This document shows, piece by piece, positions 55,568 to 64,000 of a DNA stretch of 64,000 nucleotides (its first letter is position 1; each line of letters opens with the position of its first letter). The DNA is from JACKII01 sp965222315 (GTDB lineage: Bacteria; Pseudomonadota; Alphaproteobacteria; Bin95), in the NCBI GenBank assembly GCA_965222315.1, contig OZ244951.1, positions 3,596,001 through 3,660,000 of the forward strand, written 5' to 3'. Position numbers and translations under genes: made by a program. The notes beneath the pieces were generated by a model, which ran no database searches, was not told the origin of the DNA, and worked only from the letters and a program-made list of their open reading frames with translations.

Positions 55568-55733
55568 CTCATCCTGCGTATTCTTGGGGCATAGGCCGTG
55601 GCGTATCGTCGGCGAAATGCTTCCCTCGCCTTGCCCCTTCGATACGCGGCGCCGCCGCTACTCAGGATGAGAAAATTCATAGTGCAATTTCATCCTGAGT
55701 AGCCCGGCAACCGCCGGGCGTATCGAAGGGTGC
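55568..55733. repeat. Family A repeats, one degenerate and one facing pair
   Basis: A decayed unit (55568-55612) precedes a facing pair at 55634-55672 and 55688-55731, the last with stem GCCCGGC/GCCGGGC. They lie between two convergent LLM genes. Confidence 0.75.
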
Positions 55734-55739
55734 GCCAGT

Positions 55740-57053
55740 CTAGGCCCCCGGCCGCTCCAGCCCGTAATGCTCGCGCAGGGTTGCGCCGGTGTATTCGGTG
55801 CGGAACAGGCCCCGCTTTTGCAGGATCGGTATCACCTCCGCCGTGAACACGTCCAGCATGGCGGGCAGAACCGGCGGCATCACGTTGAAGCCGTCGGCGC
55901 AGCCCTCGTTCAGCCAATTCTGCATGAAGTCCGCCGCCTGCTCCGGCGTTCCGGCGAAGATATAGTGGCCGCGCGCGCCCGCCAGTGTGGCAAGCACCCG
56001 GCGCAGGGTCGGGCGCTCACGCTTCACAAAGCCGATGATGACCTCGGTCCGGCTGCGCGCCGCCTCTACGGTCGCGGGGTCGGGGAAATCGTCCGGCGAC
56101 AGCGGCGTATCCAATGGCAGGTGCGAAAAATCATAGCCGCCGAACCGGCCCGAGAGCCGCTTGCGCCCGACCTCCACGTCGGTCAGTTCGTTCAACTCCT
56201 CCCGGTACTTGATCGCCGCTTCCTCGGTCGAGGCCAGCGCGGGAGAAAAGCCCGGCAGCACCAGCCCCTGGTCCTCCCGCCGTCCGGCCTGCCGCATCCG
56301 CGCCTTCACATCCTTGTAGAATTCCCTGGCTGTCGATTGCTCCAGGTGTGCGGTAAACATGGCCTCGGCATGGCGGGCGGCGAAATCCTTGCCCGTATCA
56401 GAAGAGCCTGCCTGCACCAGCACCGGCCTCCCCTGCGGGCAGCGGGGCATGTTGAGCGGCCCCTCCACGCTGTAATAGTCGCCACGGTGATTGACCTTGC
56501 GCACCTTGCTCATGTCGGCGTACCGGCCGGTCTCGCGGTCATCGAGCACCGCGCCGTCGCCCCAGCTATCCCAGAGCGCCTTGGCCACCGCCATAAATTC
56601 TTCCGCCCGCACATAGCGCTCCGCGTGGGTCACCTGGGTATCGTCGCCATAGTTCTTTGCCGCCGCCGCACTCCACGACGTCACAATGTTCCAGGCAGCC
56701 CGCCCGTTCGAGATATGATCGAGCGAGGCGAACTGCCGGGCCAGGTTGAACGGCTCGGTGTAGGTAGTGGAGCAGGTGCCGATCAGCCCGATCCGCTCCG
56801 TCACCATGGAGACGGCGGTCAGCGTTGTAATTGGCTCCAGCCAGGTACGCGCCGCCTGTCCCGCGTCCTCCCCCAGCGAGAGTTGGTCGGCGAGGAAGAT
56901 CGAGTCGATCTTCGCCGCCTCCGCCTTCTGCGCCATCTCCGCATAGAAGCGCACGTCGGTCAGCGCGTAGGGCGAAGCGTCCGGGTGCCGCCAGCTTGCC
57001 TCGTGATGGCCGCGGGAGTGGATGAACAGGTTCAGGCGCAATTGGCGGGACAT
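55740..57053 (-). CDS. NtaA/SnaA/DszA family FMN-dependent monooxygenase
   Basis: A 437-residue LLM enzyme of the NtaA/SnaA/DszA type that cleaves C-N or C-S bonds with FMNH2 and O2. Family features are LNLFIHSRGHHEASWRHPDA at the N-terminus, SIFLADQLSL, the diagnostic GRAAWNIVTSW, and QAGSSDTGKDFAARHAEAMF. The ATG at 57053 with AGGAATCGCCTT is used; the frame upstream overlaps a divergent LLM gene. A separate flavin reductase would be needed; none is adjacent. Substrate might be a nitrilotriacetate-, sulfone- or sulfonate-like compound. Confidence 0.92.
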   Translation of the reverse strand: MSRQLRLNLFIHSRGHHEASWRHPDASPYALTDVRFYAEMAQKAEAAKIDSIFLADQLSLGEDAGQAARTWLEPITTLTAVSMVTERIGLIGTCSTTYTEPFNLARQFASLDHISNGRAAWNIVTSWSAAAAKNYGDDTQVTHAERYVRAEEFMAVAKALWDSWGDGAVLDDRETGRYADMSKVRKVNHRGDYYSVEGPLNMPRCPQGRPVLVQAGSSDTGKDFAARHAEAMFTAHLEQSTAREFYKDVKARMRQAGRREDQGLVLPGFSPALASTEEAAIKYREELNELTDVEVGRKRLSGRFGGYDFSHLPLDTPLSPDDFPDPATVEAARSRTEVIIGFVKRERPTLRRVLATLAGARGHYIFAGTPEQAADFMQNWLNEGCADGFNVMPPVLPAMLDVFTAEVIPILQKRGLFRTEYTGATLREHYGLERPGA

Positions 57054-57155
57054 AAGGCGATTCCTGGGAAAACGGGTCTTGGCGGATGAGTGTAGAGCCC
57101 TTGGGCGTTCTGCTCTAGGGTCTCTGGTAAACGCCCCCTTGCGAGGACACGCCCC

Positions 57156-58013
57156 ATGAAACTCAACGCTTGGTTCCCGACAGTCACCATCGGCAACGAC
57201 CCAGCCGCCATCCGCGATTGGGCGCAGGCCGCCGAAGACTTGGGCTATGACTATATCGAGGTGCCGGACCACGTGTTCGGCGCAACTGCCCGCGATGGCT
57301 GGACGCCGCGGTACGAAGCACACGCCCCCTTCCACGAAACCTTCACCATCATGGCCTATCTGGCCGCCACGACGAAGCGCATCGGGCTGTCCTCCGGCGT
57401 GCTGATCCTGCCCCAGCGCCAGACCGGCGTGGTGGCGAAGCAATGCGTGGAGGTGGACCTTCTCTCCGAAGGGCGCATGCGGCTCGGCATCGGCGTCGGC
57501 TGGAACCATGTGGAATACGAGGCGCTCGGCTGCGAATGGAAAACCCGCGGCGTGAAGCAGGCCGAGCAGATCGAAGTGCTGCGGGAGCTTTGGACCAAGG
57601 ACCTGGTCACCTACAAGGGCCGCTTCCACGATTATTTCGAGGTGACGGTGGTGCCCCAGCCGGTGCAGAAGCCGATTCCGATCTGGCTCGGCGGCTCCGC
57701 CCCGGCTGTGATCAAGCGGGCGGCTAGGCTCGGCGATGGCTGGATGCCGATCCTCGCGCCCGACGATGACGGCAAGCGGGCGCTGGAGGCTTTTCATGGA
57801 CACTTGACCGAGTTCGGCCGGTCGCGCGAACAGGTCGGCATGGAGGCCTGGCTCCGCCATACAGAAGCCGACCCGCAGGCCTGGGCAGCCTCCGCCGACG
57901 GCTGGCGCGACCTCGGCGCGGACTACGCCATGCTCTACCCCATGTGGCGCGACGAGAGCGTCGACGGACAGATCGAAATTTTAAGGCGGTTCAAGGAAGT
58001 GGCCGGCGGCTGA
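57156..58013 (+). CDS. TIGR03619-like F420-dependent LLM oxidoreductase
   Basis: A 285-residue luciferase-like enzyme. It starts MKLNAWFPTVTIGNDPAAIRDW and has YDYIEVPDHVFGA, GLSSGVLILPQRQTGVVAKQCVEVDLLSEGRMRLGIGVGWN and PIWLGGSAPAVIKRAARLGDGWMP, matching the small F420-type subfamily. It is divergent from the NtaA-type gene (102 bases between starts). Three different LLM subfamilies therefore sit side by side. Cofactor F420 is inferred from the subfamily only. Confidence 0.9.
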   Translation: MKLNAWFPTVTIGNDPAAIRDWAQAAEDLGYDYIEVPDHVFGATARDGWTPRYEAHAPFHETFTIMAYLAATTKRIGLSSGVLILPQRQTGVVAKQCVEVDLLSEGRMRLGIGVGWNHVEYEALGCEWKTRGVKQAEQIEVLRELWTKDLVTYKGRFHDYFEVTVVPQPVQKPIPIWLGGSAPAVIKRAARLGDGWMPILAPDDDGKRALEAFHGHLTEFGRSREQVGMEAWLRHTEADPQAWAASADGWRDLGADYAMLYPMWRDESVDGQIEILRRFKEVAGG

Positions 58014-58094
58014 CGCAGCTCCATTTCACTCCCCGGCTGGAGCAACGCGGAAGGCCGGGGCCTCAATGCGTAGCTAGCGCAAATCAACCCTGGG

Positions 58095-58122
58095 TCCCGG
58101 ATGGCGCGATGCGCCTCCGGGA
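58095..58122. repeat. Strong hairpin between convergent genes (family C)
   Basis: TCCCGGA + GGCGC pairs with GCGCC + TCCGGGA, with one bulged base and a GAT loop. It lies between the convergent LLM and rimO genes and may terminate both. A related CCCGGG-rich element occurs near 11520-11552. Confidence 0.55.
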
Positions 58123-58150
58123 AGTTGGTTAGTAGCGGCCAGCGTCAGCC

Positions 58151-59476
58151 CTAATCCACCTCCACCTCGCCCCAGAGGTCATAGGCGTCGGCGTCGGTCA
58201 CGCACACCTTCACGATGTCGCCAACCTCCAACTCATTCTCGCCGTCCAGATAGACCAGACCGTCGATGTCCGGCGCATCGGCTGAGGACCGGCCTACGGA
58301 CTCATCCTCGTCCACCTCGTCGATGATCACGTCGACCAGCCGACCGATCTTAGCCTGCTGCTTCTCCGCGCTGATTTCCTGCTGCAACTGCATGAGCCGG
58401 TCGAAGCGCTCCTGCTTCACCTCATCCGGCACGCCGCCCGGCAATTCGTTGGAGGGCGCACCTCCTACGGGCTCGTACTTGAAACAGCCCAGCCGGTCGA
58501 TCCGCGCTTCCTCCAGCCAGTCGAGCAGGAACTGGAAATCGGCCTCTGTCTCGCCCGGAAAGCCCACGATGAAGGTGGAACGGATGGTTAGGTCCGGCAC
58601 CACCGACCGCCAGGCCGCCAGCCGGTCCAGCACCTTCTCCTGGTTCGCCGGCCGCCGCATCGCCTTCAGCACCGTGGGGCTCGCATGCTGGAAGGGAATA
58701 TCTAGATACGGCAAAATCTTGCCTTCCGCCATTAGCGGCAGCACCTGGTCAACATGCGGATAGGGGTAGACATAATGCATCCGCACCCACGCACCGAGCG
58801 AGCCCAGCGCCTCCGCCAGATCCAGGAAGCGCGTCTGGTATTCCCGCCCCTTCCAATTGCTGGCGGCGTACTTCAGGTCGAGGCCGTAGGCACCGGTGTC
58901 CTGGCTGATAACCATCAGTTCCTTGACGCCGGAGCGCACCAGGGCCTCCGCCTCGAACATCACCTGCGCCAGCGGACGGCTCGCCAGATCGCCCCGCAAT
59001 TGCGGGATGATGCAGAAGGAACAGCGGTTGTTACAGCCCTCCGAAATCTTCAAGTAGGCGTAGTGGCGGGGGGTCAGGCGCAGGCCCGCTTCCGGCACCA
59101 GGTCCTGATACGGGTCATGGGCGGGCGGCACGGCCGCATGCACCGCCTCCATCACCTGCTCGTACTGGTGCGGACCGGTCACCGCCAGCACGCCCGGATA
59201 GTGGGAGCGGATCAGGTCCGCATCCTTGCCCAGGCACCCGGTCACGACCACGCGGCCATTTTCCTGCAATGCCTCACCGATGGCCTCCAGGCTCTCCGCC
59301 TTGGCGCTGTCGAGGAAGCCGCACGTGTTTACCAACACCACGTCCGCGCCGCTGTAGTCGCCCGAAATCTCGTACCCTTCGACGCGTAAGCGGGTCAGGA
59401 TGCGCTCGGAATCCACCAGGGCTTTGGGGCAGCCGAGACTGACGATTCCCACTTTGGGGGCGGTCGCGATATTCAT
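58151..59476 (-). CDS. rimO: Ribosomal protein S12 methylthiotransferase
   Basis: A 441-residue radical-SAM enzyme that adds a methylthio group to an aspartate of ribosomal protein S12. The MTTase N-terminal domain (KVGIVSLGCPKALVDSE) holds a second iron-sulfur cluster, the radical-SAM CxxxCxxC is in SEGCNNRCSFC, and a TRAM domain follows at the C-terminus (VIIDEVDEDESVGRS...). Length matches the family. It is the last gene of a minus-strand run of small genes. Distinguished from MiaB by the early CPKALVDSE. Confidence 0.96.
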   Translation of the reverse strand: MNIATAPKVGIVSLGCPKALVDSERILTRLRVEGYEISGDYSGADVVLVNTCGFLDSAKAESLEAIGEALQENGRVVVTGCLGKDADLIRSHYPGVLAVTGPHQYEQVMEAVHAAVPPAHDPYQDLVPEAGLRLTPRHYAYLKISEGCNNRCSFCIIPQLRGDLASRPLAQVMFEAEALVRSGVKELMVISQDTGAYGLDLKYAASNWKGREYQTRFLDLAEALGSLGAWVRMHYVYPYPHVDQVLPLMAEGKILPYLDIPFQHASPTVLKAMRRPANQEKVLDRLAAWRSVVPDLTIRSTFIVGFPGETEADFQFLLDWLEEARIDRLGCFKYEPVGGAPSNELPGGVPDEVKQERFDRLMQLQQEISAEKQQAKIGRLVDVIIDEVDEDESVGRSSADAPDIDGLVYLDGENELEVGDIVKVCVTDADAYDLWGEVEVD

Positions 59477-59491
59477 GGGAACCGTTCGAAC

Positions 59492-59920
59492 CTATTGCTG
59501 ATTTGGCGGAGTCGCCGACGGGTTTTCCGGTGGCGAATAGAGACTGCGGTACTGCTCTATCTCTTCCTGCGTTTCTTCAAGTTCCTGCAGCGCCTCCCCG
59601 CGGGTGCGGGCTAGCCCCTGCTCCAGGGCCCGCTTCAGACTCGCGAAATCCTCGTTCGCTTCCTGCTCCGCGCATTCCAGAAAGCGCCGCATATGCGCCA
59701 GATACTGGTTAAAGCCCTCGGTGGCGAGGTTAAACGACAGCGGATCGACAATTTGCACCGATGGCGGCCGCGGCTTGTAGCAGCGGGTCGATTGCCAGAC
59801 CCGGTAGTCAGTGATTTCCGTACTGTCCAGACCGCCCGCAACCGCGCTGCCAGCATTGGCAAACGTCAGCCACAAAAGGCTGCCTGCGATCATTGCTGCA
59901 CCTACCCACCAGACCATCAT
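59492..59920 (-). CDS. Small exported or membrane-anchored coiled-coil protein
   Basis: A 142-residue protein of unknown function. The N-terminus is a hydrophobic signal or anchor (MMVWWVGAAMIAGSLLWLTFANAGSAVAGG). After two cysteines (residues 47 and about 83) comes a long helical, charged region (about 85-125) with EALQELEETQEEIEQYRSLY that looks like a coiled coil. The ATG abuts the stop of the thioesterase gene, and the sequence GGGACGGCTGA precedes it, so expression is coupled. It would sit in the periplasm. Confidence 0.85.
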   Translation of the reverse strand: MMVWWVGAAMIAGSLLWLTFANAGSAVAGGLDSTEITDYRVWQSTRCYKPRPPSVQIVDPLSFNLATEGFNQYLAHMRRFLECAEQEANEDFASLKRALEQGLARTRGEALQELEETQEEIEQYRSLYSPPENPSATPPNQQ

Positions 59921-60352
59921 TCAGCCGTCCCGGTTCCGTTTCACGCGCTTGGTGACCGCGCTCGCCGTCAACAGCACTTTGTCGCCTGCCATGACCTCGC
60001 CGCGGACAAAGACCAGGGAACCGCCCTGCCGCGTCACCCGCGCCCGCGCCACCAGAAAGTCGCCGATCACGCCGGCGCTGATGAACTGGCAATCCAGAGA
60101 GACGGTGATCACCCGCTCGTCCGGCAGGCCCTGCCGCCCCGCCATGCAGAGCGTCAGATCGGCCATGGTCATCAACAGGCCGCCATGGGTGACGCCGCTG
60201 CTGTTGCAGTGCTTCTCCTCCACAAGCAGCACGACACGCGGGTCGTCGCCATGATCCAGCGGTTCGTAGAAGTTGCCTGCGGCGGTTTCAAAGGGATCGA
60301 CGGGGTCGCTGACCCGGTAGGCGTCGGGAAAGTCGGGCGGGGCGCCGGACAT
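59921..60352 (-). CDS. PaaI family thioesterase (hotdog fold)
   Basis: A 143-residue hotdog-fold protein. The ATG at 60352 (MSGAPPDFPD), with AAAGGAAGCAGG upstream, is preferred. NSSGVTHGGLLMTMADLTLCMAG carries the H-G-G element of the PaaI group, and VTVSLDCQFISAG and SAVTKRVKR complete the fold. It would hydrolyse an aromatic or acyl-CoA thioester. Its 3' end meets the start of the coiled-coil gene, so both are co-transcribed. Confidence 0.88.
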   Translation of the reverse strand: MSGAPPDFPDAYRVSDPVDPFETAAGNFYEPLDHGDDPRVVLLVEEKHCNSSGVTHGGLLMTMADLTLCMAGRQGLPDERVITVSLDCQFISAGVIGDFLVARARVTRQGGSLVFVRGEVMAGDKVLLTASAVTKRVKRNRDG

Positions 60353-60473
60353 CCTGCTTCCTTTCTGCGGAGGGCGAAGCGGGCCATCCATACACAAGAG
60401 CGATCACAGAGCCAACCGCACGAATTCGTCCCTGCTGACCATGTCGCCTGCGAAGATCGTACCCCATGCCGGC

Positions 60474-61331
60474 CTAGCGCCGGCGGAGATCGTACCACTG
60501 CATCAGCACGATACCGCCGATTACCAGGCACGCGCCCGCGAACTGCGCCGGGCTGAGCAACTCGCCGAAAATCAGGTAGGCCGCCAGAATGCTGACCACG
60601 GGCTGGAGATTGTTGAACATGGTGCTCTTCTCCGGCCCGATGGCCCCAAGCGCCACATAGAACAGCGGGATCGAAGCCGCCTGCACTACCGCAACCCCGA
60701 ACATTCCGCCCCAGCCTGCGGGCGTCAGCGGCAGCACCAGTGCATCCCGGCCAATGCCGATCGCCAGCAGGGTCGATGCCGCGATCAGGGCCATGTGCCA
60801 GAACATGACCCACCGGTCGCCGGTCGGCAGCACACGGGCGCTGCCGATCACATTGATGGCCGTGGTCAGCGCAGCTCCCAGGCTCAGCAGCACACCGATG
60901 GGATGGATAGCATCCAGGCTGACGCCCAGCATCAGCGCCAGCCCTGCAAACGCCACGCCCAGCGCAAGCAGCCGGGACGCCACCGGCAACCGCCATTCCA
61001 CCAGCGCTGTCCCGACCGCCACCATGGACGGATAGGTGAAGAACAGCAGCGCCGCCAGGCCGATGGGGATGAACTGCACCGCCGCGATATTGCCGTAGAA
61101 CATCATGGACATCAGCAGCCCGAGCCAGAGGCAGTGGCGCCATTGCCGCCACGGCAGGGTCAGGCCCCGGCCAGTCGCCAGGCAGAAAACGCCGACCATC
61201 GCCACCAGCAGCCAGGCGCGCAGCACCGCGACGCTCACGCCGTTGGTGCCGCCCTCGAATGCGATGCGCGCGACGGCAACCGCCAAACCCAATCCGACGG
61301 AACAACCAACCGCCGCCGCATAACCCTTCAT
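60474..61331 (-). CDS. EamA-type DMT family transporter
   Basis: A 285-residue inner-membrane protein of the drug/metabolite transporter superfamily, with ten hydrophobic helices and two EamA repeats. The C-terminal VALGAIGPEKSTMFNNLQPVVSILAAYLIFGE is characteristic. These transporters export amino acids or other metabolites; the substrate is unknown. It lies downstream of ntrC on the same strand, 39 bases away, in the place where ntrY-ntrX might be expected. Confidence 0.9.
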   Translation of the reverse strand: MKGYAAAVGCSVGLGLAVAVARIAFEGGTNGVSVAVLRAWLLVAMVGVFCLATGRGLTLPWRQWRHCLWLGLLMSMMFYGNIAAVQFIPIGLAALLFFTYPSMVAVGTALVEWRLPVASRLLALGVAFAGLALMLGVSLDAIHPIGVLLSLGAALTTAINVIGSARVLPTGDRWVMFWHMALIAASTLLAIGIGRDALVLPLTPAGWGGMFGVAVVQAASIPLFYVALGAIGPEKSTMFNNLQPVVSILAAYLIFGELLSPAQFAGACLVIGGIVLMQWYDLRRR

Positions 61332-61370
61332 CGTAGACGCCGCCTAACACCATGCGGCGCGCGGAGCGTG

Positions 61371-62816
61371 TCAGCTCAGGCCGCGGACAACAGGAATACT
61401 CAGTTCGCGGATTTTCTTCCGTAGCGTGTTCCGGTTCAAGCCCAGCACTTTCGCCGCCTGAATCTGATTGCCGCGTGTGGCGCTCAGGGTCAGGCGGATC
61501 AGCGGGGCCTCCACCTCATGCAACACCCTGCCATACAGGCCTTCCGGCGGTAAAACACCGTCATGCGCGTCATAGTAGCGTTTCAGGATGCGCTCCACCG
61601 CCGACTCCAGCCCCTCATCAGGGTCCGGCGCTGAAGTGGCCCCCTCGGATTCGGGAACCGTGGAAAGCTCCGCCAGTTCCAGTTCCACTGATTCAAGCCG
61701 GATCACATCGTCCGCATAAAGGGCCGCCAGACGCCGGACCAGATTCTCCAACTCGCGCACATTGCCCGGCCAGCGGTGCTGACGCAGCCGGGCGACGGCT
61801 GCCGGCTCAATACGCTTGCCCGGCAGACCTTCATCGGCAACGCGGGCAAGAAAATGATGCACCAGGTCCGGAATATCCTCCTGCCGCTCCCGGAGCGGCG
61901 GCAGCCGGATTGGCACCACGTTCAGGCGGTAGTAGAGATCTTCCCGGAACTGGCCGAGCCGGATCAATTGGCGCAGATCCCGGTGGGTCGCCGCCACAAT
62001 GCGCACATCCGCCCGGATGGCGGAGCGCCCGCCTACTGTCGTAAACTCACCTTCCTGCAGCACCCGCAACAGCCGCGTCTGCGCTTCCAGCGGCATGTCG
62101 CCGATTTCGTCCAGGAACAGCGTGCCGCCCGCCGCCTGTTCGAACTTGCCTGCCGTCCGCTGCACCGCCCCGGTGAACGCGCCCTTCTCGTGACCGAACA
62201 GTTCGCTCTCGATCAGTTCGCGCGGCAGTGCGGCCATATTGACCGCCACGAACGGCCCATGCCGCCGCTGGCCATAATCGTGCAGGGCCTTGCTGACCAA
62301 TTCCTTGCCGGTGCCGCTCTCGCCATGGATCATCACGGTCAGGTCCGTGCTCATCAGGCGCGCCAGGATCCGGTAGATCTCCTGCATCGCCGGCGAGCGG
62401 CCGATCAGCGGTAATTGGTCGGCATCTTCGGGATCACGGCCGGCGGCGGCGGCCGGACTCACCAGCGCCCGCTCCACCGTCCGCACCAGTTCGCGCAGAT
62501 CGAACGGCTTCGGCAGGTAATCGAAAGCCCCCCGCTCCGTCGCCTTGACCGCGGTCAGCAGCGTGGACTGGGCGCTCATGACGATCACCCGCAGCTCCGG
62601 CCGGCGTTTCTTGATGCGGGGCACCAAGTCCAGGCCGTTTTCATCGGGCATCACCACGTCGGTGATGACCACGTCGCCTGCGCCATCATCCACCCAACGC
62701 CAGAGGGTGGCTGCGTGACCGGTAGCCTTCACGTCATAGCCCGCCCGGCCGAGCGCCTGGGTTAAAACGGTGCGAATTGTCCGATCATCATCAGCGACCA
62801 GAACCGTTGCGCTCAT
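61371..62816 (-). CDS. ntrC: Nitrogen regulation response regulator NtrC
   Basis: A 481-residue sigma-54 activator. The receiver domain carries the phospho-acceptor Asp53 in ITDVVMPDENG; the AAA+ domain (about 145-375) has GESGTGKE and the sigma-54 contact loop GAFTGA; the C-terminal Fis-type HTH is in GNQIQAAKVLGLNRNTLRKKI. It activates glutamine synthetase and other nitrogen-assimilation genes. Start codon and ntrB stop overlap by 4 bases (ATGA), so the two are translationally coupled. Confidence 0.96.
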   Translation of the reverse strand: MSATVLVADDDRTIRTVLTQALGRAGYDVKATGHAATLWRWVDDGAGDVVITDVVMPDENGLDLVPRIKKRRPELRVIVMSAQSTLLTAVKATERGAFDYLPKPFDLRELVRTVERALVSPAAAAGRDPEDADQLPLIGRSPAMQEIYRILARLMSTDLTVMIHGESGTGKELVSKALHDYGQRRHGPFVAVNMAALPRELIESELFGHEKGAFTGAVQRTAGKFEQAAGGTLFLDEIGDMPLEAQTRLLRVLQEGEFTTVGGRSAIRADVRIVAATHRDLRQLIRLGQFREDLYYRLNVVPIRLPPLRERQEDIPDLVHHFLARVADEGLPGKRIEPAAVARLRQHRWPGNVRELENLVRRLAALYADDVIRLESVELELAELSTVPESEGATSAPDPDEGLESAVERILKRYYDAHDGVLPPEGLYGRVLHEVEAPLIRLTLSATRGNQIQAAKVLGLNRNTLRKKIRELSIPVVRGLS

Positions 62817-63925
62817 GCATTTTCTCCTTGGTCACGCTTGCCGGCAACCGGCAGCATGACGGTAAAGACGGTTCTTCCCGATTGGCTATCGCATTCGACG
62901 AGACCGCCGTGCTCGCTCACAATTTTGGCAACCAGCGCCAGCCCAAGACCGTGCCCCCCGGCCCTGCCGGAGACAAAGGGATCGAACAGGTGCTCGCGCA
63001 TATCTTCCGGTACGCCCGGACCATTGTCCTGGATGCGCACCACCAGCGGCAGATCGACCGGCTTGGCCGCACCCGGCACGGCGATACGCACTCCATGCTG
63101 ATAAGCCGAAGACAGGATCACCTCGCCGCCTTCGCCCACCGCTTCACAGGCGTTCTTGATCAGGTTCACGAATACCTGGATCAACTGATCCCGGTTGGCG
63201 AAGGCAGGCGGCAGCGAGGGGTCGTACCGCTCTTCGATCCGCACATTGTCGCCAAAGCCGTTTTCGGCGAGGCGGCGCGCCCGCTCCAGCACTTCGTGAA
63301 TATTAACCGGCCCGCGCTCCAGCCCGCGCGTGTCGGCGGCGAGGCCCATCCGGTCCACCAGGGAGTTGATGCGGTCCACCTCGTCGCAGATCAGAGTCGC
63401 CAGTTCCCGGTCTTCCGGCGGCGCGCTGCTCTCCAGCAACTGCGCCGCACCCCGGATACCGGCGAGCGGATTTTTCACCTCATGCGCCATCAGCGCCGCC
63501 ATCGCCGCGACCGACCGGCCAGCGTGGCGATGCACCAATTGCTGGTCGATCCGCTGGGCGATGGTGTTGGGCGTCAGGCTGAGAACAACCGAAATCAACT
63601 CCCCGCCGGACCGGTCGAACACCGGCGAAACTTGCACGGACACCGCCGCCAGGCTAACCCGTTGCGTGTCCAGGGCAATGTTCCGGTCGGCGATGTTGGA
63701 GCCGGTAGAACGCACCTGCGACACCAAGGTCTGCACCAGGCTATCCGCCGGAATGATTTCATCCAGCTTTTGACCCACCAGTCCGCGCTGGCTGACCTGC
63801 AGCAAATGCTCCGCAGCGGCATTCGCCATGTTGATCGTATTACTGTTGCCGACAACCAGGATGGCTGCGGCCAGCGCTTCGAACACGGAAGCAGCGTCCG
63901 GCGTTTCAGGGGTTATCATTTGCAT
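62813..63925 (-). CDS. ntrB: Nitrogen regulation sensor kinase NtrB
   Basis: A 370-residue soluble histidine kinase. A PAS domain (about residues 10-120) senses signals via PII, His148 in MAHEVKNPLAGIRGAAQLLE is the phosphorylation site, and the C-terminal ATPase has FVNLIKNACEAV, NGPGVPE and GGHGLGLALV. It phosphorylates NtrC under nitrogen limitation. Starts at 63925 or 63919 (MITPETPD) are both ATG without a good ribosome-binding site; a TTG at 63946 is less likely. The upstream neighbour is outside the window. Confidence 0.93.
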   Translation of the reverse strand: MQMITPETPDAASVFEALAAAILVVGNSNTINMANAAAEHLLQVSQRGLVGQKLDEIIPADSLVQTLVSQVRSTGSNIADRNIALDTQRVSLAAVSVQVSPVFDRSGGELISVVLSLTPNTIAQRIDQQLVHRHAGRSVAAMAALMAHEVKNPLAGIRGAAQLLESSAPPEDRELATLICDEVDRINSLVDRMGLAADTRGLERGPVNIHEVLERARRLAENGFGDNVRIEERYDPSLPPAFANRDQLIQVFVNLIKNACEAVGEGGEVILSSAYQHGVRIAVPGAAKPVDLPLVVRIQDNGPGVPEDMREHLFDPFVSGRAGGHGLGLALVAKIVSEHGGLVECDSQSGRTVFTVMLPVAGKRDQGENA

Positions 63926-63937
63926 AAACTTTATGCA
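63921..63937. promoter_or_regulatory. Perfect inverted repeat at the ntrB start
   Basis: TGCATAAA and TTTATGCA are perfect 8-base complements with one base between them. The element straddles the ntrB start codon at 63925, so it could be an operator, or a transcript hairpin that hides the start and ties ntrB translation to an upstream gene. Confidence 0.4.
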
Positions 63938-64000
63938 CTTTTCCAAGTGACCAATTCTTGAGCAACATAATCATTGAGTCAGGCTTTCGCAAGCGCTCTG

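Noticed and set aside
57054..57860. N-terminal extension of the NtaA-type monooxygenase frame
   Set aside because: It overlaps the divergent LLM gene at 57156, and the family N-terminus begins at the ATG at 57053.
63947..64000. Possible 3' end of an upstream gene such as dusB
   Set aside because: Only 54 bases remain, and the short frames there are too small to identify any gene.

Overview
The window is GC-rich and densely coded, and looks like chromosome of a free-living alphaproteobacterium, probably Rhodospirillales-like. This rests on the glyQ-glyS-ppdK order, an ntrB-ntrC pair, an opgGH operon, 3-methylcrotonyl-CoA carboxylase genes, many type III CoA-transferases and luciferase-like (LLM) flavin monooxygenases, and two families of short palindromic repeats of a kind common in that class. 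No tRNA, rRNA, CRISPR array, prophage or complete insertion sequence was recognised.

Layout. 1-4000: translation and central carbon genes (ppdK fragment, glyS, glyQ), all on the minus strand. 4095-6299: one large protein of unknown function. 6647-13917: a catabolic block with an alpha/beta hydrolase lacking its nucleophile, an LLM monooxygenase, an HTH-citrate synthase fusion divergent from a CoA-transferase, an acyl-CoA dehydrogenase and a second CoA-transferase. 14109-18291: a GFA-type zinc protein and the periplasmic glucan operon opgG-opgH. 18431-18482 resembles the end of an IS21-type element. 18614-27481: PNPOx-family protein, MFS transporter, LLM enzyme, TauD-type dioxygenase, double-length CoA-transferase and D-aminoacylase-type amidohydrolase. 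27651-34353: VOC protein, MmgE/PrpD protein, 2-keto-3-deoxygluconate-type kinase, two exported proteins and a tight operon of enoyl-CoA hydratase homologue, gentisate-dioxygenase-like cupin and glutathione transferase. 34478-36831: SulP anion transporter with a tandem universal stress protein. 37147-42795: another CoA-transferase, an AT-richer spacer with a helically phased repeat array, then ssb and uvrA. 42919-46879: fasciclin, phytanoyl-CoA dioxygenase, NIPSNAP, DUF1028 and aldo/keto reductase. 47040-53667: methylcrotonyl-CoA carboxylase, SDR, RidA, inorganic pyrophosphatase and a hydroxyacid dehydrogenase. 53668-58013: an AT-rich spacer and three LLM enzymes of different subfamilies. 58151-63925: rimO, a small coiled-coil exported protein, a thioesterase, an EamA transporter and ntrC-ntrB.

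Functionally the window joins housekeeping genes with scattered one- to three-gene catabolic modules for acyl-CoA activation, flavin- or iron-dependent oxygenation and aromatic ring cleavage. Many intergenic gaps hold palindromic repeats whose arms are conserved while the central stem covaries.

I did not find one obviously new defence or mobile system. The items most worth checking are the orphan 734-residue protein (4095-6299), the HTH-citrate synthase fusion with a 14-bp perfect palindrome at its promoter, the hydrolase with Gly in place of the nucleophilic Ser, the phased nonamer array at 38629-38741, and the TGC-rich PhaR-like sites.
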